From the NCBI GenBank assembly GCA_041686935.1, contig JAWLCW010000004.1, positions 248,001-312,000 of the forward strand: a stretch of 64,000 nucleotides of DNA, given 5' to 3'. Below are positions 27,010 to 34,219 of the stretch, piece by piece. The notes below the pieces were generated by a model. It searched no databases. It saw only the letters and a list, made by a program, of their open reading frames with translations, and had not been told where the DNA came from. How positions within the stretch are numbered: position 1 is the stretch's first letter; each line of letters opens with the position of its first letter. The stretch is from Mariniphaga sp041686935. GTDB taxonomy: Bacteria; Bacteroidota; Bacteroidia; Bacteroidales; Prolixibacteraceae. The translations under genes were made by a program, and so were the position numbers.

Positions 27010-28329
27010 ATGAAAAAACTACTCTTTTTTTTGAAAGAATTGAAAACCACGTTCTGGTTTGTTCCTGTTCTAATCATCATTTTTTCCATCCTGTTATCCT
27101 TGGGAGTGGTTTATTTAGACAGCGCCGTCAATCTGCCACAAAATAAAATAACGCGTTTATTTTTGGTGAACAGTTCCGATTCTGCCCGAAGTATTTTATC
27201 CACCATTTCGGGGGCAATGATAGGTGTGGCCGGTACGGTTTTTTCGGTGACACTGGTGGCGTTAACCCTGGCCTCTTCGCAATTCGGGCCGAGGCTCATC
27301 AAAAATTTCATGTATGTGCGGCTCAATCAGGTAGTGCTGGGGTCGTACATTTCCACCTACCTTTACTGCCTGCTCGTTTTAACCGCCATAAAAGAGGGAG
27401 ACTATACTTTTATTCCGGCGTTGTCAATTCTGGTGGCCATATTTACTGCCATGGCCAATATTATTCTGCTCATTATTTTTATCCACCGGATTGCCATCAG
27501 CATTCAGGCAGATAAAGTGATTTCTGAAATTTCGAGGTTTATTTCCACGCAGGTTAAAACATTGTTTCCTGCAAAAATGGGGGAAGAATCGGAGAGTGAG
27601 AAGAGTCCCGACATTGCGACCATTAAATCAGACTATTCAAAAACAGTTTCAGTAAAATCGCACCAAAGCGGTTATCTGCAGTATATCGACAGTGAAACGT
27701 TGATGAAAAACATTACCCGGAACAATGCACTGCTTGAGTTGCACTTCAGGCCCGGAGGATTTTTGGTGGAAGGTTTGGAAATAGGGCTGCTTTTTTCAAA
27801 CGAAAAAATAGAAAAAGAGGAAGTGGATAAAATTTTGAAGCAACTGGTAATAGGCCCAACAAAAACCCAGCAGCAAGACCTTGAATTTTCTATTCATCAG
27901 ATGGTTGAAATAGCTGTGCGTGCGCTCTCACCAGGAGTGAACGACCCCTATACAGCCATTGCCTGCATCGACAATCTGACGGCAACGATGAGCTATCTGG
28001 CCACCATAAAATTCCCCTCGAAGTACCGGTTCGATGACGAAAACAAACTCAGGGTAATTGCCGATACGATGGACTTTGAAGGCATTCTGGACGCCGCCTT
28101 TAATCAAATTCGTCAGTTTTCGGCAGGAAGCACCGCAGTCATCATCCGGCTGATGGAGGCTTTGACAACCATTCATAAATTTGCAAAAAATGAAAAGTAC
28201 AGACTGGCAACAGTTAAACATGCAAATATGGTTTTGCGTATGGGCAGGGAATCCATAAAAGAAATGAATGACTTTAGTGACCTTGAGAAAAGAGCAGAAA
28301 AAATCATTAAAAAACAGGAGAAAACGTAA
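27010..28329 (+). CDS. DUF2254 membrane protein
   Basis: A 439-residue inner-membrane protein of the DUF2254 family. Four helices lie in the N-terminal half (about 15-35, 65-90, 105-130, 135-160), with the family-typical ISGAMIGVAGTVFSVTLVALTLASSQFGPR between helices. The C-terminal half (about 200-430) is cytosolic and contains ALSPGVNDPYTAI, also conserved. Members are found in many bacteria and their function is unknown. It is three bases upstream of the Gdx-type exporter gene, so both share a transcript. Confidence 0.9.
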   Translation: MKKLLFFLKELKTTFWFVPVLIIIFSILLSLGVVYLDSAVNLPQNKITRLFLVNSSDSARSILSTISGAMIGVAGTVFSVTLVALTLASSQFGPRLIKNFMYVRLNQVVLGSYISTYLYCLLVLTAIKEGDYTFIPALSILVAIFTAMANIILLIIFIHRIAISIQADKVISEISRFISTQVKTLFPAKMGEESESEKSPDIATIKSDYSKTVSVKSHQSGYLQYIDSETLMKNITRNNALLELHFRPGGFLVEGLEIGLLFSNEKIEKEEVDKILKQLVIGPTKTQQQDLEFSIHQMVEIAVRALSPGVNDPYTAIACIDNLTATMSYLATIKFPSKYRFDDENKLRVIADTMDFEGILDAAFNQIRQFSAGSTAVIIRLMEALTTIHKFAKNEKYRLATVKHANMVLRMGRESIKEMNDFSDLEKRAEKIIKKQEKT

Positions 28330-28332
28330 AAG

Positions 28333-28659
28333 ATGAATTGGATTATTTTAACCATTGCCGGCTTGTTTGAAGTGGCTTTTGCTTTTTGTTTGGGAAAAGC
28401 AAAATATGCCACAGGTGTTGACATGTATTTATGGTATGCCGGCTTTCTTGTGGCGCTTATCATCAGCATGGGACTTTTAATAAAAGCAACCCAAACGCTG
28501 CCCATTGGTACTGCTTATGCCGTTTGGACAGGAATTGGAGCTGTAGGTACAGCTTTGGTTGGTATTTTTGTATTCAGGGAACCGGCAACATTTATTCGCA
28601 TTTTTTTTCTGACTACTTTGATTCTTTCATTGGTTGGGCTAAGAGCGGTATCACATTAA
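28333..28659 (+). CDS. SMR-family exporter, Gdx/SugE type
   Basis: A 108-residue four-helix small multidrug resistance protein that works as a dual-topology dimer. It has the essential glutamate (Glu 13 in AGLFEVAFAF) and the TM3 motif LPIGTAYAVWTGIGAVGTA, which matches Gdx/SugE guanidinium exporters better than EmrE. Guanidinium-proton antiport is therefore the likely role, from family knowledge. There is no guanidine riboswitch ahead of it; it follows the DUF2254 gene by three bases. Confidence 0.9.
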   Translation: MNWIILTIAGLFEVAFAFCLGKAKYATGVDMYLWYAGFLVALIISMGLLIKATQTLPIGTAYAVWTGIGAVGTALVGIFVFREPATFIRIFFLTTLILSLVGLRAVSH

Positions 28660-28691
28660 GTTGAAAATTAAAGAATAGCAAATTAACGGTT

Positions 28692-29606
28692 ATGAAAAAA
28701 ATCAAACAAGTGCTTGCAGAAACTTTAACTAAATGGAAGCAGGAGGACAAAAAGTTATTGGGACAAATCCCGGAATTTTTATTGGCAGGTAAGCTTCTAA
28801 TTTTTTTTCTGTTGTTTTCGGGCAACATCGCTTTTTGTCAAAACGGAAATGAAGATTGGGTTTTGGTCTGGGAAGATCAGTTTAATACAAATGAACTGGA
28901 TACTACCAAATGGTCGCTGATTTCAACACATCCCAACCAGTACGAACGTTCGCCCGACTGGAAAAAACACATGATTTCTGACGAACGGGTTTATACAGTT
29001 AAGAATGGAAACCTCTATCTCGCCGGAATCAACAATCCTGGTATTGAGAATGACGACCGGCCATTTTTAACCGGCGGGGTGGAATCGAAGGGGAAGTTTT
29101 CCTTCACATACGGCAGAGTTGAAATCCGCGCCAAAAAGGAGTGTGCACAAGGCGCCTGGCCCGCACTCTGGATGATGCCCGAAGACGGGGTTTACGGAGG
29201 CTGGCCCCACAGCGGCGAAATCGACATTATGGAACACCTCAATTACGACAGTGTGATTCACCACACGGTACACACCCGCTACACCAACGTACTGAAAAAT
29301 ACTTCCAACCCGCCGCGGGGTATTGGCAACGTGCAGGCCGATGTAACCCAATGGAACATTTACGGGCTGGAATGGCACCCCGATGTATTAACCTGGACGG
29401 TGAACGGTGTGGAAACTTTCAGCTATCCGCGGGTTGAAGGCCTGGACGATGAAATGAAACAGTGGCCGTTCGACCAGCCGTTCTATTTTATCCTGAGCCA
29501 GCAGCTCGGCGGTTCGTGGGTGGGAAAAGTTAATTCGGATGAACTCCCGGTTTCTATGATTGTTGATTATGTGAAGGTTTACCAAATGGTAAAAGACAGG
29601 CATTAA
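28692..29606 (+). CDS. GH16 family endo-glycanase
   Basis: A 304-residue exported glycoside hydrolase of family 16. An uncommonly long charged N-terminus (about 30 residues) precedes the hydrophobic export segment (about 32-48). The catalytic motif is EIDIME at 176-181, nucleophile Glu 176 and acid/base Glu 181, and the bulged form with Met points to the beta-1,3-glucanase (laminarinase) branch. Other family features: VWEDQFN, YGRVEIRAK, GAWPALWMMPE, TVHTRY, YGLEWHPDVLTWTVNG. Substrate within GH16 (laminarin, agar, porphyran) is not proven. It is not next to a SusCD pair. Confidence 0.92.
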   Translation: MKKIKQVLAETLTKWKQEDKKLLGQIPEFLLAGKLLIFFLLFSGNIAFCQNGNEDWVLVWEDQFNTNELDTTKWSLISTHPNQYERSPDWKKHMISDERVYTVKNGNLYLAGINNPGIENDDRPFLTGGVESKGKFSFTYGRVEIRAKKECAQGAWPALWMMPEDGVYGGWPHSGEIDIMEHLNYDSVIHHTVHTRYTNVLKNTSNPPRGIGNVQADVTQWNIYGLEWHPDVLTWTVNGVETFSYPRVEGLDDEMKQWPFDQPFYFILSQQLGGSWVGKVNSDELPVSMIVDYVKVYQMVKDRH

Positions 29607-29624
29607 TCATAGAGGTATTTCACC

Positions 29625-30218
29625 ATGGAAAAAGAAAGCAGCAAAACACCGATGCACAAAAATGAAAAATGGAGCAATGAGCTTTCGATACTCGCGTCAG
29701 TCATTCAACAGGCACCATTGGAAAAAACCATAAAGTGGGGCGCCGAAGTGTTCACCTTCAACGGGAATAATGTGGTAAGTTACGGAGGTTTTAAAAATTT
29801 TTTCGCCCTTTGGTTTTACAACGGTGTGTTTCTTTCCGATAAATACAAAGTGCTTGTGAATGCTCAGGATGGAAAAACCAAATCGCTTCGGCAATGGCGG
29901 TTTTCGTCGGTTGAAGAAATTGATGAAAAGAAAATTCTGGAATACATTACCGAGGCCATTGAGATTGAAAAGAAAGGGTTGAAAATAGAGCCTGAAAAAT
30001 TTAAACCGGTTGAAGCACCCAAACTTTTAACCGACGCATTTGCCAGTGATAAAAACCTGGATTTGGCATTCAAAAAACTTACCCCCGGAAAACAAAAGGA
30101 GTACATTTTATACATAATTGAAGCTAAACAGGAAGCCACAAAATTCAAACGACTCGAAAAAATTAAACCGATGATTCTCAGTGGTGTGGGGTTAAATAGC
30201 AAGTACAAACGGACCTGA
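29625..30218 (+). CDS. DUF1801/YdeI family protein
   Basis: A 197-residue cytoplasmic protein. The N-terminal two thirds fit DUF1801 (IKWGAEVFTFNGNNVVSYGGFKNFFALWF, with the conserved W-G and F-x-LWF), and the C-terminal part (LLTDAFASDKNLDLAFKKLTPGKQKEYILYIIEAKQEATKFKRLEKI) is the YdeI/OmpD-associated segment. YdeI links to antimicrobial-peptide resistance in Salmonella and Bacillus, but the biochemical role is unknown. It follows the GH16 gene by 18 bases and precedes the DUF4256 gene by 49 bases. Confidence 0.87.
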   Translation: MEKESSKTPMHKNEKWSNELSILASVIQQAPLEKTIKWGAEVFTFNGNNVVSYGGFKNFFALWFYNGVFLSDKYKVLVNAQDGKTKSLRQWRFSSVEEIDEKKILEYITEAIEIEKKGLKIEPEKFKPVEAPKLLTDAFASDKNLDLAFKKLTPGKQKEYILYIIEAKQEATKFKRLEKIKPMILSGVGLNSKYKRT

Positions 30219-30267
30219 ATAAATGATTAAAAGGCGTAAAGGAAAAAGGAACAAAAGATAGAATGTC

Positions 30268-30843
30268 ATGAAATCGGCAAAGGACAACAAAAAGGAACTG
30301 AATCCCGAACAGCAGTCAACATTGCTTGGCTCTTTAAAATCCCGGTTTGAAAAGAACAAAAAACGCCATCAGGAAATTGATTGGGGCAGCGTGGAATCCA
30401 GGCTGGAATCAAATCCCGAAAAATTGTGGTCGCTTTATCAAATGGAAGAAACAGGCGGCGAACCCGATGTGATTTCTTATGATAAAAATACGGGTGAATT
30501 TATTTTTTACGATTGCTCGAAGGAAAGTCCTAAGGGCCGCCGGAGTGTTTGTTACGACAGGGAAGGGCAGGAGTCGAGGAAAGAGCACAAACCTGCCAAT
30601 AACGCGATGGACATGGCCGTTGAAATGGGCATTGAACTTCTTTCGGAACAGGATTACCGGAAGCTGCAAAAATTCGGTCCTTTCGATACTAAAACTTCGA
30701 GCTGGCTGGTAACCCCCGCGGAAATCAGGAAACACGGCGGTGCTATTTTCGGCGATTTCCGTTACGGACAGGTGTTTGTGTACCACAACGGGGCACAATC
30801 GTATTATGCCGTTCGCGGATTCCGCGGAACGTTAAGGGTTTAA
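30268..30843 (+). CDS. DUF4256 family protein
   Basis: A 191-residue cytoplasmic protein matching the DUF4256 family: SLKSRFEKNKKRH at the start, SLYQMEETGGEPDVISYD in the middle, KTSSWLVTPAEIRKHGGAIFGDFRYG and YNGAQ/YHNGAQSYYAVRGFRG-type ending. Function is unknown. Compact, without signal or membrane helix, last gene of a plus-strand run that starts at the GH16 gene, and closed by a terminator. Confidence 0.87.
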   Translation: MKSAKDNKKELNPEQQSTLLGSLKSRFEKNKKRHQEIDWGSVESRLESNPEKLWSLYQMEETGGEPDVISYDKNTGEFIFYDCSKESPKGRRSVCYDREGQESRKEHKPANNAMDMAVEMGIELLSEQDYRKLQKFGPFDTKTSSWLVTPAEIRKHGGAIFGDFRYGQVFVYHNGAQSYYAVRGFRGTLRV

Positions 30844-30871
30844 ACCCGAAACCTGTTGGGATTAGCTGAAA

Positions 30872-30900
30872 GAACCTCAGATTTACCAGGTTCGGTTTTT
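30872..30900 (+). terminator. Terminator after DUF4256 gene
   Basis: GAACCT (30872-30877) pairs with AGGTTC (30888-30893) around a ten-base loop, followed by GG and five T residues. It overlaps the end of the convergent RraA-like gene. Confidence 0.5.
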
Positions 30901-31806
30901 CATGTATTCATCCAACTCTTCGCGCGACATCGGAATTTCGTCCGGATTATTGTCCAGCCATTTTAAAAAGGCATCTTTAATTTCGTCAGTCCAGCGGGTG
31001 TCGATCTGACCGGGCGTATAAACTCCTGTGCGCAACATTTCGTGTCCGAACTTATCGCGAAGGGCAATGAATTCTCCGGTAATCACCACTTTTTCAACCA
31101 GGTGGGCCGGGATAAAAATCACACCCCCACGTTTGGCCAGCACCACATCGCCGGGTGAAACCGTTGCCCGTCCAATACGCACAGGAACGTTGATTCCGGT
31201 GACCATCATTTCCATAATAAACGAAGGATCGAACCCCCGGGTAAAGGCATTAAACCCTTCAATTTTCGAAAGCCCTTCCAAATCGCGTGCGCCGCCATCA
31301 AACACCACACCGGTTTTGGATTTGGAGTAGATGGAATTCCCGAGGTTATCGCCAATGAGTGTGCCGTCAATCACTTTTCCAAATCCGTCGGCCACATACA
31401 CGTCGCCTTCTTTCAGCATATCGATTGGCCACGAATTAGACGGACCAATCCGGTTCTCCTTTTCGCCCACTTGTTTAATCTGATTGGTGATGTCGGGTCG
31501 GTTGGGCATGTATTGCACGGTCAGTGCCCGTCCCACAAAAGGCTTATCATGGTGAATCATTTCCCAGCCACCTTCAAACTGGTTGTGGTATCCTTCGCCC
31601 CTGAGCACTCCCCAGGCCTCTTCGATGGAAAGGGTTAGCAATCGTTCGAGTAATTCTGCCGGCACAATCGGACGACCACCTGCATCGCGTTCTCCCTGCC
31701 ATTCGGGTGTGTAAAACCTCATTTGTTCAATGGTGGGTTCAATTTGCGCCGATCCTAAACTGGTTATTCCAACCAGAACTGTAACTAAAAGAATAAATTT
31801 TTTCAT
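30883..31806 (-). CDS. Exported RraA-like aldolase/demethylmenaquinone-methyltransferase family
   Basis: A 307-residue protein of the RraA/HMG-aldolase family with an unusual signal peptide (1-20, MKKFILLVTVLVGITSLGSA). The core at about 55-240 holds GRALTVQYMP, the active-site segment VIDGTLIGDNLGNSIY and GVVFDGGARDLEG, whose Arg-Asp pair binds divalent metal and substrate in 4-hydroxy-4-methyl-2-oxoglutarate aldolases. A C-terminal extension (about 245-307) ends EELDEYMKNRTW. Aldol cleavage of a 2-keto acid is the likely chemistry. It shares strand and neighbourhood with the enolase-superfamily dehydratase and BASS genes, from which it is separated by repeats. Confidence 0.85.
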   Translation of the reverse strand: MKKFILLVTVLVGITSLGSAQIEPTIEQMRFYTPEWQGERDAGGRPIVPAELLERLLTLSIEEAWGVLRGEGYHNQFEGGWEMIHHDKPFVGRALTVQYMPNRPDITNQIKQVGEKENRIGPSNSWPIDMLKEGDVYVADGFGKVIDGTLIGDNLGNSIYSKSKTGVVFDGGARDLEGLSKIEGFNAFTRGFDPSFIMEMMVTGINVPVRIGRATVSPGDVVLAKRGGVIFIPAHLVEKVVITGEFIALRDKFGHEMLRTGVYTPGQIDTRWTDEIKDAFLKWLDNNPDEIPMSREELDEYMKNRTW

Positions 31807-31839
31807 GTTAATTTAATTTAAAGATTTTATTTGTTTTTT

Positions 31840-31975
31840 TACCCCTCTGCCTGTCGGCATCTCCCCTCATGAGGGGAGAACGTTCTGTACAAATTATCTA
31901 CTAAAGTTGTAGTTTTAGCAGAATATTTTTTAGACCGTTTTCCCTGTTCAGGGAAAATGGCGAAGCCAAAAGGGT
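31840..31975. repeat. Hairpin-rich repeat element, copy A
   Basis: First of four copies of a ~136-base element. It opens TACCCCTCTGCC, then holds the perfect palindrome CTCCCCTCATGAGGGGAG, an AT-rich middle, the perfect hairpin TTTTCCCTG-TT-CAGGGAAAA, the small hairpin TGGC-GAA-GCCA, and ends AAAAGGGTA. The ends are imperfect inverted repeats (9 of 12 positions). It lies between the RraA-like gene and the broken DUF559 gene. Confidence 0.85.
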
Positions 31976-31980
31976 AGATT

Positions 31981-32346
31981 TTACATCTTAAATTCATTTT
32001 TAATTTTTACGAGAACTTTATTAATATCTGTTAGTTCGTCATTTTTAATTCTTAAAATATTTATTCCAAGATGATTTAAAATTTCATCTCTTCGATTATC
32101 TTCTTCTTTCCTGTAATAATGAATTTTTCCATCCAGTTCTACCGCTAAATCTTCTTTGTATCAGTAAAAATCAGGTACATAAAAGAAATGTTCATTTCCC
32201 ACCGACTCATAAATAATGGCATGCTGCCTTAGAAATTTACGACCTTCCAACTGTCTTTTTCGCAGGAAACGCCAAAGCCTTTCTTCTTCCGGTGTCGGAT
32301 TATTTCTGAGTTTACGTGTGATTTCTTTTATTTGTTCATATTTCAT
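31981..32346 (-). pseudogene. DUF559 nuclease-like gene with in-frame TGA
   Basis: The full frame is 122 codons but is cut after residue 61 by TGA at 32161-32163. Residues 1-61 (TRKLRNNPTPEEERLWRFLR, GRKFLRQHAII, FYVPDFY) and the part after the stop (DLAVELDGKIHY, RRDEILNHLGINILRI) together form a complete DUF559 domain, a PD-(D/E)xK fold related to Vsr nucleases with Asp 58 and the ELDGK motif. Most relatives have Cys where the TGA falls (DFYC), so one base change from TGC or TGT explains it. The gene sits between copies A and B of the repeat element. Confidence 0.85.
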
Positions 32347-32375
32347 TTATATGTTCGCATTTAATGTTTTTGATT

Positions 32376-32512
32376 TACCCCTCTGCCTGTCGGCATCTCC
32401 CCTCAAGCGGGGAGAACGCGCTAATGAAAATTTCCTGCTTAATTTCAAATTTAGCACAATGTTTTTTAGAACGCTTTTCCCTGTTCAGGGAAAATAGCGA
32501 AGCCAAAAGGGT
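32376..32512. repeat. Hairpin-rich repeat element, copy B
   Basis: Second copy: TACCCCTCTGCC start, CTCCCC-TCAAGC-GGGGAG hairpin, CCCTG-TT-CAGGG hairpin, end AAAAGGGT. It lies 30 bases upstream of the broken DUF559 gene (minus-strand sense). The middle AT-rich part differs most from copies C and D. Confidence 0.85.
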
Positions 32513-32867
32513 CAAGTAATTTTAACTGATTTTTAATCATGTTAATTTTATGCTTTTATTTGTCTCTTACCCCTCTGTCTGTCGGCATCTCCCCTCAAGT
32601 GGGGAGATCGTTCTGATGCGATTTTCTGCAAAATTAATTATTTAGCAAAATGATATTTAGAACGTTTTTCCCTGTTCAGGGAAAATAGCGAAGCCAAAAG
32701 GATCAAGTAATTTTAACTGATTTTTAATCATGTTAATTTTATGCTTTTATTTGTCTCTTACCCCTCTGCCTGTCTGCATCTCCCCTCAAGTGGGGAGATC
32801 GTTCTGATGCGATTTTCTGCAAAATTAATTATTTAGTACACTGTTTTTCAGAACGTTTTTCCCTGTT
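32486..32867. repeat. Tandem duplication of ~191-base unit
   Basis: Two nearly identical ~191-base units follow each other, each made of one repeat element plus a ~56-base spacer (for example AAGTAATTTTAACTGATTTT and ATGCTTTTATTTGTCTCTTA occur in both spacers). On the minus strand each spacer contains an ATG and a 24-codon open frame (32657-32731 and 32466-32540), differing in one residue. The sharp identity suggests recent slippage or unequal recombination. Confidence 0.85.
32568..32703. repeat. Hairpin-rich repeat element, copy C
   Basis: Third copy: TACCCCTCTGTC start, CTCCCC-TCAAGT-GGGGAG, the AGATCGTTCTGATGCG segment shared with copy D, the CCCTG-TT-CAGGG hairpin, end CCAAAAGGAT. Its spacing to copy D is 191 bases and to copy B 192 bases. 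Confidence 0.85.
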
Positions 32868-32894
32868 CCGGGAAAATGGCGAAGCCAAAAGGGT
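32759..32894. repeat. Hairpin-rich repeat element, copy D
   Basis: Fourth copy, with TACCCCTCTGCC start, CTCCCC-TCAAGT-GGGGAG, and CCCTG-TT-CCGGG where one hairpin base has changed, ending CCAAAAGGGT. It lies 18 bases from the end of the BASS gene. Confidence 0.85.
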
Positions 32895-32911
32895 CAATTT
32901 AAATTATTCCA

Positions 32912-34207
32912 TTATTCTTTTTCATCAGCTTCCTCGCCAGTTGGTTTATTTCTCCACCACGTTGCCAGTGATGATCCCGTAATATTCATCATGGGCCCGA
33001 AAATGGCCGGAGCCAGACCTACTGTAGCCACTTTCCCCATTTGAAGTGCCAACCCTGAAGCCAGTCCGCCATTTTGCATTCCCACCTCCAGTGCAATGGT
33101 GCGGCAGTCCTGTTCATTCATTCGTAAAACAAACCGCGCAACCGAATAGCCCAGTCCATATCCAAACATATTATGCATAAAACAGGCGAGAATTAATAAC
33201 AGTCCTACTTCGAGCAGACTGTCGCGGCCGGTAGCAGTAATAATTGTGATGATAATTCCGATTCCAAGCATTGAAATAAATGCCAGTGCTTTGTTCAGCC
33301 ATTCATCATCTCCGCGGGCAAAGTATTTAAAAATATAAGCGCCTGCAATTGGTAGCAGCATAAACCAGAAAATGTTTGCACCAATTTGCAGTGCGAGTGC
33401 AGCTCCTGTCAGGTCTGTTGTTTGCCACGATATGTAATTTTTTAAAACTATTATCAGTAAATAGCTTGCCAACTGAAAGATGATTCCCCTGACCGAAACT
33501 TTGGAGTGTGAAAAAATATTGAAGATAAGTCCTGCAATAATTGGAAGAATGACAATGTTAAAAATATCCAGCATCATTTTCCAGAAATCCACTTCAACCA
33601 TTTGTCCGGCCAGTGTTTTCATCAGGAATGGCGTGAGAAGCGGCGAAAGTATTGTGGCAAAAGCAGTCAGGGTTACCGAAAGCGCCAGGTTTGCCCGTGC
33701 CAGAAACGACATGACGTTTGACGCCAGTCCGCTGGGCGAGGAACCAACCAGAATAATTCCGGCTGCAATTTCGGGTGGAAAATTAAACATTGTTGCAATG
33801 GAAATCCCCACAACGGGCATAATTGTAAACTGACACACAACTCCGGCGATTACCCCTTTGGGCATTTTTACCACCCCGGCAAAATCTTTCAGGCTCATTT
33901 GCGACCCCATGCCAAACATGATAATTTGCAACAGCGGTAAAATCAGCAGTTTCAGTTCGAAATTGCCTACGGCCAGAAAATACCGGGGATAATACATGGA
34001 AACAGTAACCGCTGTAAAAATCCAGAGAGAATAGGAAAACCCTTTAAAGGTTTCAAAACCGCGCACCGCAATGGCAAGGCTTACAAATCCCAAAGTCAGA
34101 AACGGGCCGGTCCAGTCAGATTTCCCCGAAAAATAGAATGCTGCAACCAACAGGAAAAAAAGGGCTGAGGCGGCAAGAAACAGGTTGTAGAGTTTTTTAT
34201 TTTTCAT
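32912..34207 (-). CDS. Bile acid:sodium symporter (BASS) family transporter
   Basis: A 431-residue inner-membrane protein with about ten to eleven helices. It matches the BASS family by the order of helices and by segments such as LQIIMFGMGSQMSLKDF, the SSPSGLASNVMSFLARANLALSV crossover region that carries sodium-site residues in known structures, and GMQNGGLASGLALQMGK. An extra pair of N-terminal helices (about 8-75) makes it longer than ~320-residue members. Relatives import bile acids, pantothenate, pyruvate or other organic anions with sodium. It lies 12 bases downstream of the enolase-superfamily gene, so an acid from that pathway is a plausible substrate. Confidence 0.88.
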   Translation of the reverse strand: MKNKKLYNLFLAASALFFLLVAAFYFSGKSDWTGPFLTLGFVSLAIAVRGFETFKGFSYSLWIFTAVTVSMYYPRYFLAVGNFELKLLILPLLQIIMFGMGSQMSLKDFAGVVKMPKGVIAGVVCQFTIMPVVGISIATMFNFPPEIAAGIILVGSSPSGLASNVMSFLARANLALSVTLTAFATILSPLLTPFLMKTLAGQMVEVDFWKMMLDIFNIVILPIIAGLIFNIFSHSKVSVRGIIFQLASYLLIIVLKNYISWQTTDLTGAALALQIGANIFWFMLLPIAGAYIFKYFARGDDEWLNKALAFISMLGIGIIITIITATGRDSLLEVGLLLILACFMHNMFGYGLGYSVARFVLRMNEQDCRTIALEVGMQNGGLASGLALQMGKVATVGLAPAIFGPMMNITGSSLATWWRNKPTGEEADEKE

Positions 34208-34219
34208 ATTTATTTAAGT

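Noticed and set aside
28330..28332. Guanidine riboswitch in front of the Gdx-type exporter
   Set aside because: Only three bases separate it from the DUF2254 gene, so there is no room, and no riboswitch-like structure was seen before the operon.
30409..30798. 129-residue minus-strand open frame inside the DUF4256 gene
   Set aside because: The plus-strand DUF4256 frame is clearly conserved and this frame has no recognisable motif.
32161..32163. TGA as a selenocysteine codon in the DUF559 gene
   Set aside because: The TGA replaces a Cys codon, but DUF559 is not a known selenoprotein family, no Sec genes are in the window and I saw no convincing hairpin after the TGA. A nonsense mutation is simpler.
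32216..32497. Plus-strand 93-residue open frame
   Set aside because: It runs over the repeat palindromes (LSASPLKRGERA type translation), a well-known source of false genes, and overlaps the real DUF559 frame.
32376..32894. CRISPR-like array in the tandem repeats
   Set aside because: Repeats are ~136 bases with near-identical spacers of ~56 bases, there are only three evenly spaced copies, and no cas genes are present.
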